Below, piece by piece: positions 23,801 through 34,875 of a stretch of 64,000 bases of DNA. Every line of letters begins with the position of its first letter. The first letter of the stretch is position 1. A program made the translations under genes and the position numbers. Origin of the DNA: Portulaca oleracea. Lineage: Eukaryota; Streptophyta; Magnoliopsida; Caryophyllales; Portulacaceae. The notes below the pieces were generated by a model. It made no database searches and had not been told where the DNA came from. It worked only from the letters and a program-made list of their open reading frames with translations. The stretch lies in assembly GCA_029582165.1 (NCBI GenBank), contig CM055876.1, positions 27,969,317-28,033,316 on the forward strand, read 5' to 3'.

Positions 23801-25205
23801 AGATTACGATCTGAATATGCAATACCATCCCGGAAAAGCAAACTCAGTGGCAGATGCCTTGAGCAGGAAAACCCAGCATTGGACTTTGAACCGTCTCAAT
23901 ATTCATCCAAAGATGTTGCAGGAAGTGAATAAGGAAAACATCGAAATAGTAAAGCTGGGTGAGACGGCTGAGAGATTGGCCACGTTAACCTTTCAACCAT
24001 CTATCGTTGAGGAGATCAAGGCCGAGCAAATGGATGATCCCGAAATCAAGCGGATTGTGAATAACCTCGCTACTAAAGGGATGCCAGGGTTTCTAGTTCA
24101 CGAGGATGGTGTCTTGAGGTTTCAGAATAGGCTATGTGTACCTAACCGGGGAAATTTAAGGTTTAAGCTTTTGGAGGAAGGCCATAATTCAACGTACTCT
24201 GTACATCCAGGAGGCACGAAAATGTATAGAGATTTAAGAGAGCACTTTTGGTGGCCTAATATGAAGAAGGACATAGCTAGTTATGTAGATAAGTGCTTAA
24301 CTTGTCAAAAGGTCAAAGCAGAACATCAACGGCCATCAGGCGAACTGAGGCCTTTGGAAATTCCCACGTGGAAATGGGAATCAATTTCTATGGATTTTAT
24401 TATGGGACTACCCCTCACAACTTCTAGAAGGAATGCCATTTGGGTAATTGTGGATCGCCTAACTAAGTCGGCGCATTTTATTCCTATTCTTGAAGGATGG
24501 AAGGTAGATAAGTTGGCGGACATCTATATTCGCGAGATCGTTCGATTGCACGGAATACCGAAGGATATAATGTCCAATCGAGATACAAGGTTTCAATCGC
24601 GATTTTGGAGTGCGCTACAAAGAGCTTTCGGTACTAAGCTTAATTTCAGTAGTTCCTACCATCCAGAGAGTGATGGCCAGACCGAAAGAGTTAATCAAAT
24701 TGTAGAGGATATGCTTCGCGCTTGCGTATTAGATTTCCAAGGAAATTGGGATCAATTCCTTCCACTTATAGAATTTTCCTACAATAACAGCTACCAGTCT
24801 ACCATTCAGATGGCTCCTTTTGAAGCACTTAATGGAAGGAAGTGTCGGACCCCATTGTGTTGGGGAGAACTGGATGAAGCATTATTCCGTTGTACAAAAG
24901 ATAAATCCGGTAGAATATCGTTTAGATTTACCCTCTAACCTAGGGCAAATACACGATGTTTTTCACGTCTCGCAACTGCGAAAGTATGTGCCGGATTCAA
25001 CGCATGTTTTAGAAGAAGAACCACCTCTCCTGTCAGAAAATCTCACTTTTCAACAACAACCGATCCAAATCCTGGATCATAGGATCAAGCGACTTCGTTC
25101 TAAGGAAATCCCCTTAGTCAAAGTGCTATGGGCGAACCAAGATACCTCGGAGGCCATGTGGGAAACCGAGGAAGACATGAAGAAAAGCTATCCACACCTC
25201 TTTTA
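20896..25205 (+). pseudogene. gag-pol: gypsy A gag-pol (several lesions)
   Basis: Gag begins ATGTCTCAG at 20896; a frame change in the first ~15 codons precedes NGNQLELQGPQLTPG. Retrotrans_gag features (ILEDWIRDLEKIFEV, ADIWWRTV) are followed by two zinc knuckles, CKKCGRTNHSTAQC and CLWCGGAENRAAEC; the second has lost its His. The protease [11 protein letters not shown] ([22 protein letters not shown]), RNase H ([18 protein letters not shown]) and integrase ([20 protein letters not shown]) follow. Lesions: TAG 21461-21463, a frameshift near 21770, TGA 22116-22118, TGA 23052-23054, an Asn where the second catalytic Asp of integrase belongs (about 24576), and a ~240-bp deletion near 24885 that removes the GPY/F start. 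The chromodomain-type tail survives to 25205. Confidence 0.9.
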
Positions 25206-25261
25206 AGGTACTTCGTTCACCATTAATCCAGTAGCGAGTTTCGGGGACGAAACTTCTTTTT

Positions 25262-25273
25262 AGGGGGGGAGGG
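25262..25273 (+). other. polypurine tract of gypsy A
   Basis: AGGGGGGGAGGG immediately before the 3' LTR start TGTAATGACCC. It follows the shared GTTTCGGGGACGAAACTTC hairpin-like block also found before the 3' LTR of B. Confidence 0.85.
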
Positions 25274-27707
25274 TGTAATGACCCGCCCTAAAACCGTTTT
25301 AATTAAAAGCTTAATCACGGTAATTAACTAGAATACACGGTTAAAAATTTTTCTTCTTTTACATTAATATTGTAATTATTTTTTTTTATTATTTATTTAT
25401 GCGCGACAGGTCTCAAGCAAGGCGATGGTTAAATGGGTTGATTTTATGTTATCTCGGATTTAAAGTTATAAATTTTATTACGAGTTTACGAATACTTTTG
25501 CGATAAGTTATATAATTAATTTTATCGTTCTCAAGTTTACGTTCGTAACCGAAGAAAGTTATATTAATTTTAATTTCCATTTCAGTTACGATTTATATTA
25601 TCCAACCTTTCTAATTGCAATCTTTTGGCCAACCTATTCCATTAATGTGTCCTACCAATTTATTTTATGTGGTTTAATACTAATCAATTTTACCCGATTT
25701 ATTTTCAAGAAATTTTATTTAATCATTTGCTAAACTATTTTATCAAGTCTCATGTCAATTAATTTTATTTAGTCGATACCAATTATTTTACCTAGCTAGT
25801 TTATATTACTAATTGTCTAAGTTAACTTCTAATCTAGAGAGTTAATTATTTAAGGGGTTTATTTATATAAAAGGGGAGGATACTAAGGCCTTTTTACTCA
25901 TTCTCTTAAATCAGAAATTACACCACCATTTCTCCACTCTTTCTTCCTCCTCTCTCCACGCCAGCCCCAGCCCCCCTGTTTTTCCGGCCAAATTCCGGCG
26001 GCCGGTGACCTCGCCGGTGACCACCAGGGGTGGCCGAGCCACCTCCTCCATCTCCTCTCTTGTTTTTCTCCTTCAATTTCTTCTCCAAGTGGTATAATTC
26101 TCAAACCCTAACTCTATTCTTTATGCTCTAATCTGAAATTTCACTTCTAATTTGTGTTTTCTTGATGTTTTTCATCTCCTTTATGATTTCTAAGCATGAA
26201 CTTATAGTGTGGTTAAGTTAGAGCGACTAGGGTTTGAGTTTGAAGTTGATGCATGATAATTTGGTGAAGTTGTGAAGTGATTCTTGTTAGTTCTTGATGA
26301 GTTGTGAGATATGTTACTTGCATGTGGTTTTGATGAGTAATTTTGGTCATTAAGGGACTGTTTTGAAGTGATTATTATGTTAATTAAGTTATTCAACACT
26401 TGGATGATATGATTTCAGTGTGAATTTGTCATGGGTGTGCTAATTTGAACTTTGATTGAAATTACATTTGTTATCTATGGATGCATGTGAAAGATACCAT
26501 CTTATTTGGGGTATTCATGGGTGCTCAATTCTAGAAATATCATGAGTTATGGTTAAATTAGAAATTGGTGGTGTATTAGTGTAAATTAAGAGCCAAAAGA
26601 GGTCATGCAAGGGAAGAAAGATTAGCTTAAATACATTCTGTTGCTATCTGGTTTTTTCAGAGGATGTAAAATGTGAGTTTTGCCCAAATTTTTACTTAAA
26701 ATGATAGCCCACATCATTATCTAACTCTTGGCTTTGGAATTTCGAGAATCCGATATGTGTAGCTCGAGATATAAGCAAAACCGTGAAAGGGTGCAATTAT
26801 ATATGTTTTCTGAGTCAGTAACTTCTTGCTAAGTTTTCGTCCATTTGGAGACTTTATTGGCTTTAGTGGTAAACATAAAAGTTTTAGGTCTCTCTTCGAG
26901 CTTTCCAGAAACATAAGGTTTGCGTCCATACGATATCAAGAGAATGAGATATGAGGTCGAGAGTGTAGGACGTCGATAAAGTTTCTGCCCAGAATTTTAT
27001 TAATTAATTTTCTATCTTTAAGGGTGCAAGGTGATTCTTAGAGAGCTCTCATGAGATGGTAACCATTGTAATATTGTTAAATGGGTTGGATAGGTATGCT
27101 AATATGATTTAAGGCATTTTAGTAGTTGGAGTTTAGCTCCTAAAGGTTTCTCAAATTTTAGCAATGTCAATGATCGTTCGATAATCTTTTCTCATCGCTT
27201 GCCGACATTCCCTTTTCAAATTCAAGGACCATGTCTTTTCTCTTGAGTAAGCCTTTAAAGATTCCATTCCCGTTCAAACTAATTGCTAAGATTGCTCTAT
27301 CTTTCCATCGATCCCATTCAAGTTTCAATAGAAGTTTTGCTCTAAAATTCCAAACCGCCTAATTCCTTCTAAACATTCTGCTTCTGTCCGGGCTGTTTTC
27401 CGAGCCCTTCCGTTCATTTTAAACCTTCGGACCAGTTGACAAAGTGGTAGGGCATGATTTTCCCTTTCCGACAAGTACTCGTTTGCAAAAATCTGAGATT
27501 TCTAGCTCAATTTATCATCAAAACATTGATTTATCAAAAACTGAAATTTTTATTTTCTCATCCCTTTTCAGTTATCAAATTTTAAGTACTTTAACCTTAG
27601 CTTATGGAATTACAAGGATTTTATTAAAATTCTCAACTTCCTATACTCTTTTTATAGTTTCCAAGTCGCCCAAGCCATCCCAAGCTCGAGGCACGTCGCT
27701 AGATCTT
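25274..27707 (+). repeat. truncated 3' LTR of gypsy A
   Basis: Matches 16223-18646 of the 5' LTR, then stops abruptly within AGATCTT. The last ~898 bp, including most of the candidate exon, the hairpins and the LTR end, are missing and LTR B sequence continues. Confidence 0.9.
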
Positions 27708-29330
27708 AAATTCAAGTATATAATTATATTGGTTAAGTTAGGGTTAAGTTTTGAGTACATGCATGTGTGTTTCTAAGTGTTTATGAGGTTTTGTGGATGA
27801 ATTCATGGTGGATGATGATTATATGTTAATGCATGTGAAATTCTTGAGAGACTCTTAGTATGTAAGGGCTGTGTTTATGTTTTGAGATTATGAATTAAGT
27901 GTTATTATGTTTAATTTGGGTGAATTAGTGAGGTTTTGGTGCAAGAGTTCAAGAACAAGTCCTTTATGTTGAGTTTATGTTTAATCCATGGTTGCATTTG
28001 GTTTTTAAGGTCCTTGATGAGTAAATTTTCAAGGTTTATATTCTGGAAATATAGTGGATTGAAGTTAGGAGAGGTTTGGTTATGTTTAATATGGTTAAGA
28101 GTGGGAAAAACTCAATTAAAAACTGAGATGTTGGTGTTTAAAGCCTCTGTTTCGATTCTGGAAATTTACAGTAGCATAAAAGTGAGATTTTTGCCCAAAT
28201 TTCTACTCCATTTGATAGTTTAAGGTGTTAGCAAACCATAGACTTTGGAATTTCGGGTTTCCGACTGGTATAGCCCGAGTTACGACCAAAACCGTGAAGG
28301 TACAATTTTATATACAAATTCTGAGTCACTGTATTGAGGGCTGTTTTTCGTGCCTTTGGAGATCTCTTTAGTTTTTATGGTAAACATGAAAGTTTTAGGC
28401 CACGTTGCAAGCTTTCCAGAAAGGTATGATTCGTAGTCATCCGATGTCGGGAGTTTGAGTTACGAGCCCGGGAAGTAGGGCTGTCCAGAACAACGTTTCT
28501 GCCCAATTTAGCTTGTGTAAATTAATATCTTTTGGGCCTCAAATCAACCCAATAAGGGGTTCTAAGCGTAAGTGTGCCATGGTTATAAGTTGTCATTTTG
28601 GTGTTATGTATTTAAGGCTAAGAGTACCATTTTGGTGTCTTAAGTGAGTCTTAAGGATAGCTTCCAAAAGCTAGTAAGTTTGACAAAATACTTTTTTTCC
28701 CCATCTTTCTTTAACATAATGTTCAATGTCTTTGGTCTAGCTAAGAATTTTTCTTCTAGCTTGATAGCCTCCAAGTCCTAAATCAATCCAACCTTTGGTA
28801 CTTAAGTCATCGAGCCAAGCTTGTTCTTGTCACATTCGGATGTGTACCTCTTACTCCATTTCGCTATTCATTTGCTATCACATCATCAAACCATGGGTGG
28901 ATCCATCATTCTCATTCTAGCTTTCAAGTTATGATTACCCCAATCATCATCGATTCCAGCTTATTTTCTTGGATTCAAGCCCTTTTTATTCGAATCATCT
29001 TCTACGTCATTATTCTCATGTTTTTCCGACCCGGAAATTCTAAGGTTTTATATGCACAGCTTCTGTCCGGGCCCATTTTGGAGCCCTTCCACTCGTTTTT
29101 AGCCTCTGGTGCTGTTAACAAAGTTGTAGATTATGTTTTTCCCTATTCCGGGATGTACTCTTTCACTTCGTTTCGATTTTCCCAACTCGAGTTATGCTAT
29201 AAACTTTATTTTCTAGACAACCTGAAATTTTATTCCTAAAGTTATTTCATTGATATTACTAAGTTTCTAAACTTGTGAATCTAATTTAGAACCTTATTCG
29301 GTTCTTCATTTCTATTTATTCTTATTTTAG

Positions 29331-29393
29331 TTGACAAGTTTCGAAAGCCATCTCCAAGCCGAGACGCGCCGCCAAGGTCTTTAGCGTCCCAAG
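29331..29393 (+). other. candidate 63-nt spliced exon in LTR B leader
   Basis: The acceptor-like CTTATTTTAG ends at 29330 and the donor-like CCCAAG|GTACGC has GT at 29394-29395. The length equals that in LTR A exactly. The same unit is repeated in the 3' LTR (about 39409-39471). Confidence 0.4.
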
Positions 29394-29572
29394 GTACGCG
29401 AATTGTCTAGCTTTTACAATCTAAGTTATAGTCATGATTCATTCAATTTATGCCATGTCAAGTTTTATGGTTTACAATGTCTTTATATTTAACAGTGGAC
29501 CCACACTCTATGTTTATATTTACTTTCATGTTTTAGCACTCCTGATCAGAGTGCCTTGACCTGGCCAGTGTC

Positions 29573-29832
29573 GACTGCTTGGCAGTCACCCATTCCAAGT
29601 TTTGATCAACTTGGGCATACGCGTGTGTGAGGTGCTTGCACCGATCGTAAGGGTTCCACCTACTTTCTACTCTCTTTTGTTCATGTTTATGCATATATTC
29701 ATGATCATGTCATTCAAGTCCTGTTTTAATCCCCTTCCCTTGTTTTCAAAATGAATTTAAATGCCGGCACCAAAACCGTTTTTCAAACGGTTTACGTGCT
29801 GGAGGTTTACGTACTGAGTGTTTTCCCACTCA
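29573..29832 (+). other. conserved four-hairpin set in 5' LTR of B
   Basis: H1 is GACTGC-TTG-GCAGTC (29573-29587). H2 is GGTGC-TT-GCACC (29631-29642). H3 is AAACCGTTT-TTC-AAACGGTTT (29773-29793). H4 is TGAGTG-TTTTCC-CACTCA (29815-29832). Compared with A the stems are kept and the loops changed; in H2 an A-T pair of A is a G-C pair here. Confidence 0.6.
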
Positions 29833-30225
29833 TCTTTTTGCAATGTTTTAATGTTTTGTTTTAGGAGGTTCGAGCTCCCAGGGCAAGGACAAGTCGGTTC
29901 CAAAGTAATTCAAGGCTCTTGAGGTAGTTCTCTAAGGAATTCATCTATCAGCAAGGGCAAGCAGGATTTTGGAAGTTGTTTTAGTACTTAAGCGATGTTT
30001 AAGTTTATATATTTTATCCAAGGGTTGTATAAGTTTTATATGTGAAGGTTCTTAAGTTAGTAAGTTACCTTGTGGTTTTGGAAGTTTCTTTGGTATTGTT
30101 GCCTTGTTTCTTTTGGGAGACGGCGGTGACACTTCAACCTAAAAAGTGTTCCGCTGCGCTAATCGCGGGCTTAGCTTCTCTAAGTAGAGTTTAACCCTGT
30201 GATTAAGGTTGGGGTGTTACAGTTG

Positions 30226-30237
30226 TGGTATCAGTGC
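30226..30237 (+). other. primer-binding site of gypsy B (one mismatch)
   Basis: TGGTATCAGTGC, differing from the usual TGGTATCAGAGC at one base, four bases after the LTR end. Confidence 0.85.
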
Positions 30238-30952
30238 AGGGTTTTGATTAAGTATTTGAGGATTATAGAATTTCTTAAGTCATGGATCCTAATTTAGGGA
30301 GAAAGTAGGCATGTGAGTACAAGCCTCTTTATGATAAGTATAAGTATGATAAGTGGTATGTTGGGAATTGTTGAGGAGCATGAAGCTTTAAATATTGGTT
30401 TAGTATGTAAATTGTTCTTCTTTGCAGGTTTTCAAGATTATGTAAATTTGGGAATAGCTCTAATTATAGGGGAAGTGCTGCCGAATTTCTTCCAGGGTTT
30501 TAAGAAGGTTTTAGTCAAAATCTTTAAGGGGAAAATCTAGGTGAATTGAGTTAAGTCTAGTAATTTATGCAAGTGAAGTTAATAAATATAACGGAAAATT
30601 GTGAAGTTTGCCAAGGCATCTCATCGAAAGTCTTTGAAAGTTAATGAAAAGATTATAAAGCGAGTCCCAAGCGGGATTGATATATGATGAAATGAGTTTT
30701 AAACGTTAGTATGGATTAAAAGTTTTTAAGGAAGCCCGAGAAAGGGAATAAATTATGAAGTCTAGAATTGTTAAGCAAGCTGAGGGCAAATTCAAAAGAT
30801 AAAATGAGAGTTTCTTAAATCGCTCATAAGAGGTTAACTTGGTTGAGTCTCGAACCTCGTCACAAATTTGTTTCTTTTATTTGCAAATAGCCCGTTCATT
30901 TTGGCCATGATAAGATTTTAAAATCTTGCATTGTACTTTGTGTATGGTATAG
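30238..30952 (+). other. leader between PBS and extra ORF, gypsy B
   Basis: About 715 bp of AT-rich leader. An acceptor-like TTCTTTGCAG|G near 30428 is shared with A (TTTTCTTGCAG|G near 19749). The leader ends with GTATGGTATAG directly abutting the ATG of the extra ORF. A 75-codon open frame at 30313-30540 is not conserved in A and is not called. Confidence 0.45.
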
Positions 30953-31730
30953 ATGGATAACGACGGTAACCCCCTCCCAAATCCGTTCGCGATGTTCATG
31001 GACCCCGCCACCAACGTTCAAGCCCATCTTAAGGCTTTACAAGATGTCCTCGACGCACATTGCGCTGCAAATCCCAAGTCCGAATATCACGACAACATTT
31101 ACCGAGCCCGATGCCTTCTAGCGACTCTTCCCCACGAGAGCCCGTGGGATGATATCCGGGATAGGTACCGTCAACTGCTTATACGTGGAGAACCCGGACG
31201 CCACGCATGGTGCCTCAACTATGTAGGGGCTTGGAACCAGATCACGATGAAGATAATGATCACGCAAGCTGCGCAATCTTTGAGTCTTCACGTCAGTAAG
31301 TTAGGACCCTATCTTCATGAAGTGCTAGGATTACCGGCGCTTGCCAACGCGGGAAAAGCACCAGCTCACGTGTTCGCTCCCCCGGCGGATGAAGTCCGTC
31401 TACACTTCTCACCGTACCTCACAGGACGTCCAATTGTTCCGAATCTATCGTCTCATGGGGAGACTACGCCTACCGCCCGAATGGCCGGAAAAGAAGAAGA
31501 AGATCCTAGCATGGATCTAGACCAAGGCAGTGCGCCCCGAGCTAAAACAAATCAACAAGTGTGAAGCAGGAACGTCTACACCTGTCGCCCCGGTGGAGAA
31601 CGACTTTGATTGGACCGCTTTGGGGCCCAGGATTCGGCACACCAAACGCAAGAGCGTTTGTCCTCTACGACTTCGACGCGTGGAAGAGGCTAGGGATCAA
31701 GAACAAGAGGGGTCTAATTCTCACGTTTAG
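30953..31730 (+). pseudogene. extra ORF upstream of gag, gypsy B (one frameshift)
   Basis: The frame from ATG 30953 (MDNDGNPLPNPFAMFMDP) is open to TGA at 31562-31564. The conserved C-terminal part continues in another frame (to TAG at 31728-31730), so a 1-base indel near 31525 broke a protein of about 259 residues. The N-terminal ~110 residues look helical and charged (LKALQDVLDAHCAANPKSEY...DDIRDRYRQLL). The middle SLHVSKLG...PPADEVRLHF...GRPIVP and tail GPRIRHTKRKS...QEGSNSHV match gypsy A. No domain is recognised: no zinc knuckle, protease or membrane segment. It is visibly more GC-rich than the leader on either side. Function unknown; a host-derived or regulatory accessory protein is possible. 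Confidence 0.75.
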
Positions 31731-32305
31731 CAGTAATCGTCGGTATTTGACTTTTGTGCAGGTTTAGCAAGGGGCTGACCATAGGTGTAGGCTAGATGAC
31801 TATAAGTACATCATAGGTGACTAGGTTTTTGCTTTTGGGTCACCAATGTAATTAGCCAGATTATGCTTATTTTTGTAATCTCCTTACGATTATTTTGTGG
31901 AAGGGAGTGTGGGTTTGTAATTCAAGGGGGAATGGAGAACATGATGTTTTGGTTTTTCTCATGTATTGGGATTGGAAATGGAGATGAAAACTCTATGACA
32001 ATCAAAAGGGGAATCGCTATCTTTATTTATGAAAATGGATGGATGTTATGGAAATTGTGGATTTATAATTATATGTATTGTGGATTCTGCAATTTGCAAT
32101 ATATTGGGATTGTGAAAATTCTTTTGAGATTTTAATTATGTATGAATATATGTATGTGGATGATACCTAAGACTTGACCAAGGAATCAAGGTTCTATGCG
32201 GGAGCATTTGACTAAAATCTGAGTTTTATGAAAAAAGGGGCTTTAAAATGGGGGAATAATGTTAAGCTATGTGGATAATAATATATTTTCTTGTAATATT
32301 GTAGT
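31731..32305. other. spacer between extra ORF and gag, gypsy B
   Basis: 575 bp with an acceptor-like TTTTGTGCAG near 31761 (also in A) and AATATTGTAG ending at 32304, one base before the gag ATG. A small open frame (31863-32135) has no counterpart in A. Confidence 0.5.
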
Positions 32306-34875
32306 ATGTCGCAAAATTCAAGAAACACGCCATCACAGGAAGAACCTGGAAATGGGACATCCGAGGGAAATCTACTAGAATTGCAAGGACCTCAACTTAA
32401 CCCAGGGATGGTTAATCCTTCTGAGTCTTCTCTAGGATCTGTTCTTCCACCTCAATACCTGACCCCTTTGGGATGCTGGTACAAGAGTTGTTTAGGCGTA
32501 TACCCCTTCCACCTACGGGTCAAGTAAGTCAGTCAAAAGAGGAAAATTACGCAGATAGAGTAGCCCGAAGGAACCCAACCTTTTACAAAGGGGGCTACGA
32601 CCCCGTAGTGTTAGAGGATTGGATTCGTGAAATAGAGAAAATATTTGAAGTGGTCGAAGTACCAGAAGATAAGATATTAGCCATAGGCACCTACTATTTG
32701 AAGGGAGAAGCGGATATTTGGTGGAGGACCATCCAGGATAAATATCAAAGGACCGCGAAGTCTTGGAATGACTTCCTAGGTGATTTACGAGCTCAGTTTT
32801 ATCCTACTTCCCTTAGGCGTCAGAAAGAGAAAGAGTTTTTAGAGTGGAGTATGCTCAACAAAGATATTTCAGTAGTACAATACACCGCCAAGTTTAACGA
32901 ACTATCTCGTTTCGCCCCAGAGTATGTTGCATCAGAGAGGCTGAAGTTAACCCGATACGAAGGAGGCCTAACGCCGTATATCTGTAGTCAGTTATCATCC
33001 CATGACTTCCGAACAATGCAAGAAATGTACGAGAGAGCTGCGGAGGTAGAACGAGTAAGAAAGGAGCTAAGAGCTCTAAACCCCGGAAACCAGGGGACTA
33101 CCAAGAGGAAGTGGAACGACAAAGGGATGACAAGTGCCTCAAATGTGGGGAGCAGTCCAGTCAAGAGGCCAGTGCCTTCAGCCCCAAGGAATCAAGCAGC
33201 TCCTGTCAATGTTAAGGAACCCTGCAGGAAATGTGGCAGGACCAACCACACTACCTCCCAATGTCGGGTAGGTACGGGGAATTGTTTATGGTGTGGAGCC
33301 CCGGATCATAACACTGCAGAATGCCCAAGGAGAGCCCGGAGATCAGAACCAGGCACCACACGTCTAGCACCGCCAACGAAGGCACCGCAACAAGGCTCAG
33401 TGAGTCAAGCATACGTCATGAGCAGGAAGGAGGCAGCAAAATCTGGTATAGTTGTTACTGGCACAGTTTATATATATATGCAACCCTTGACTGCATTATT
33501 TGATTCTGGAGCAACGCACTCTTTTATTTCAACCAGAGTTGCCTCAAAGTTAAAGTTTCAAAATCTAGCCAGAAAAGTAAATTATTCTATCAGTTTACCT
33601 AATGGTCAAACCATGCTTTGCACGACTAGTTTTGTGGGTGTCCCACTCATGTTAAAATCAGAGATATTTCCCGCTAACCTTATTCAGTTAGACCTAAAAG
33701 AATTTGATATCATTCTGGGTATGGATTGGTTGATTTCGACGCAAGCCCAAATCAAGTGTAATAAGGGGATAGTCATTCTTAAGAATGCCTCGGGCACAGA
33801 AGTCTACTTCATTGGGGACTTAGGAGCTAACCCGTGCCCCCGCATAACCTATGTGAAGGCTCGAAAGTTGCTTAATCATGGGTGGGAGGGTTACCTATGT
33901 TTAGTAAGTGAAGATTTGAAGATTCCGCTCAAGATAGAGGAGATCCCCGTAGTACGTGATTTTCTAGATGTCTTCCCAGAAGAAATTATGGAGTTACCCC
34001 CGAGGAGGGAAATTGATTTTGAGATTGAGCTAATTCCAGGAACAAGACCTATATCTAAGGCACCGTATAGAATGGCGCCTGCAGAGCTTAAGGAGTTAAG
34101 AGAGCAATTGGATGATCTATTGATTAAAGGATTCATCAGACCTAGCACATCACCCTGGGGAGCTCCAGTGTTGTTTGTAAGGAAGAAGGACGGTAGCTTA
34201 AGGCTATGTATTGATTACCGCGAGCTGAACAAAGTTACCATCAAGAACAAGTACCCTCTACCAAGGATTGATGACCTGTTTGACCAGCTTCAAGGAGCCG
34301 GGATGTTTTCTAAGATAGATTTGAGATCAGGATACCACCAGCTCAGAGTTAGAGCTGAGGATATACCCAAGACCGCTTTTAGGACAAGATACGGGCATTA
34401 TGAGTTTACAGTGATGCCGTTTGGGCTTACCAATGCACCGGCAGTATTTATGGATCTGATGAACAGGGTATTCAAACCCTATTTGGATAAGTTTGTAGTA
34501 GTATTTATAGATGATATTCTAGTCTATTCAAAAAGTCAAGAGGAGCATGAGAACCATTTGAGGATTGTCCTTCAGACTCTAAGAGAGCGACAGCTGTTCG
34601 CCAAGTTTTCAAAATGTGAGTTTTGGTTGAAGGAAGTGGCATTTTTGGGTCACATAATCACCAGTAAAGGGATCCAGGTGGACCCTAGCAAAGTTTCTGC
34701 CGTTCAAAGCTGGGCAAGACCTTCTACAGTTAGCGAAGTGCGAAGTTTCTTAGGTATGGCAGGATATTATAGGAGATTCGTACCGAATTTCTCTAAGTTA
34801 GCTCTACCATTGACCAACCTTCTCAAGAACTCGACTCGTTTCGAATGGTTTGACGAGTGTGAAGAAGCCTTCTAA
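32306..34875 (+). pseudogene. gag-pol: gypsy B gag-protease-RT (frameshift and one stop)
   Basis: Gag starts MSQNSRNTPSQEEPG at 32306; a 1-base indel near 32460 shifts into the long frame 32473-34875 (800 codons). In that frame lie [15 protein letters not shown], paired zinc knuckles [14 protein letters not shown] (about residue 251) and [14 protein letters not shown], the protease [10 protein letters not shown] (about 344), RT with [21 protein letters not shown] and the active site [10 protein letters not shown] (about 677-686). TAA at 34873-34875 follows EEAF where A has Gln, a C-to-T change. Gag, protease and RT share one frame, typical of Tekay elements. It is otherwise well preserved. 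Confidence 0.92.

Larger units (their letters stand above)
16223..27707 (+). mobile_element. Ty3/gypsy chromovirus element A (Tekay/Del-like), 3' LTR truncated
   Basis: It has a giant 5' LTR, a tRNA-Met PBS, an extra ORF, gag-pol with a C-terminal chromodomain-like tail, a polypurine tract and the first 2434 bp of a 3' LTR. RT and the chromodomain-type end (PLVKVLW...EAMWETEEDMKKSYPHLF) point to the Tekay/Del lineage. It lies within copia element 2, so it is younger than that host. LTR divergence over the shared 2.4 kb is about 1.3% by eye, excluding one short unalignable block near 16905/25963. Multiple stops, frameshifts and deletions make it inactive. Confidence 0.9.
27708..30221 (+). repeat. 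5' LTR of gypsy B, lacking its first ~889 bp
   Basis: Starts mid-LTR at a point equal to 37793 in the 3' LTR and ends GGGGTGTTACA. The U3/promoter part is absent, so this copy cannot drive a normal genomic RNA. Confidence 0.9.

Noticed and set aside
30313..30540. 75-codon frame in the gypsy B leader
   Set aside because: The equivalent part of gypsy A has no such frame; similarity there is at DNA level and looks like leader with a splice-acceptor-like site.
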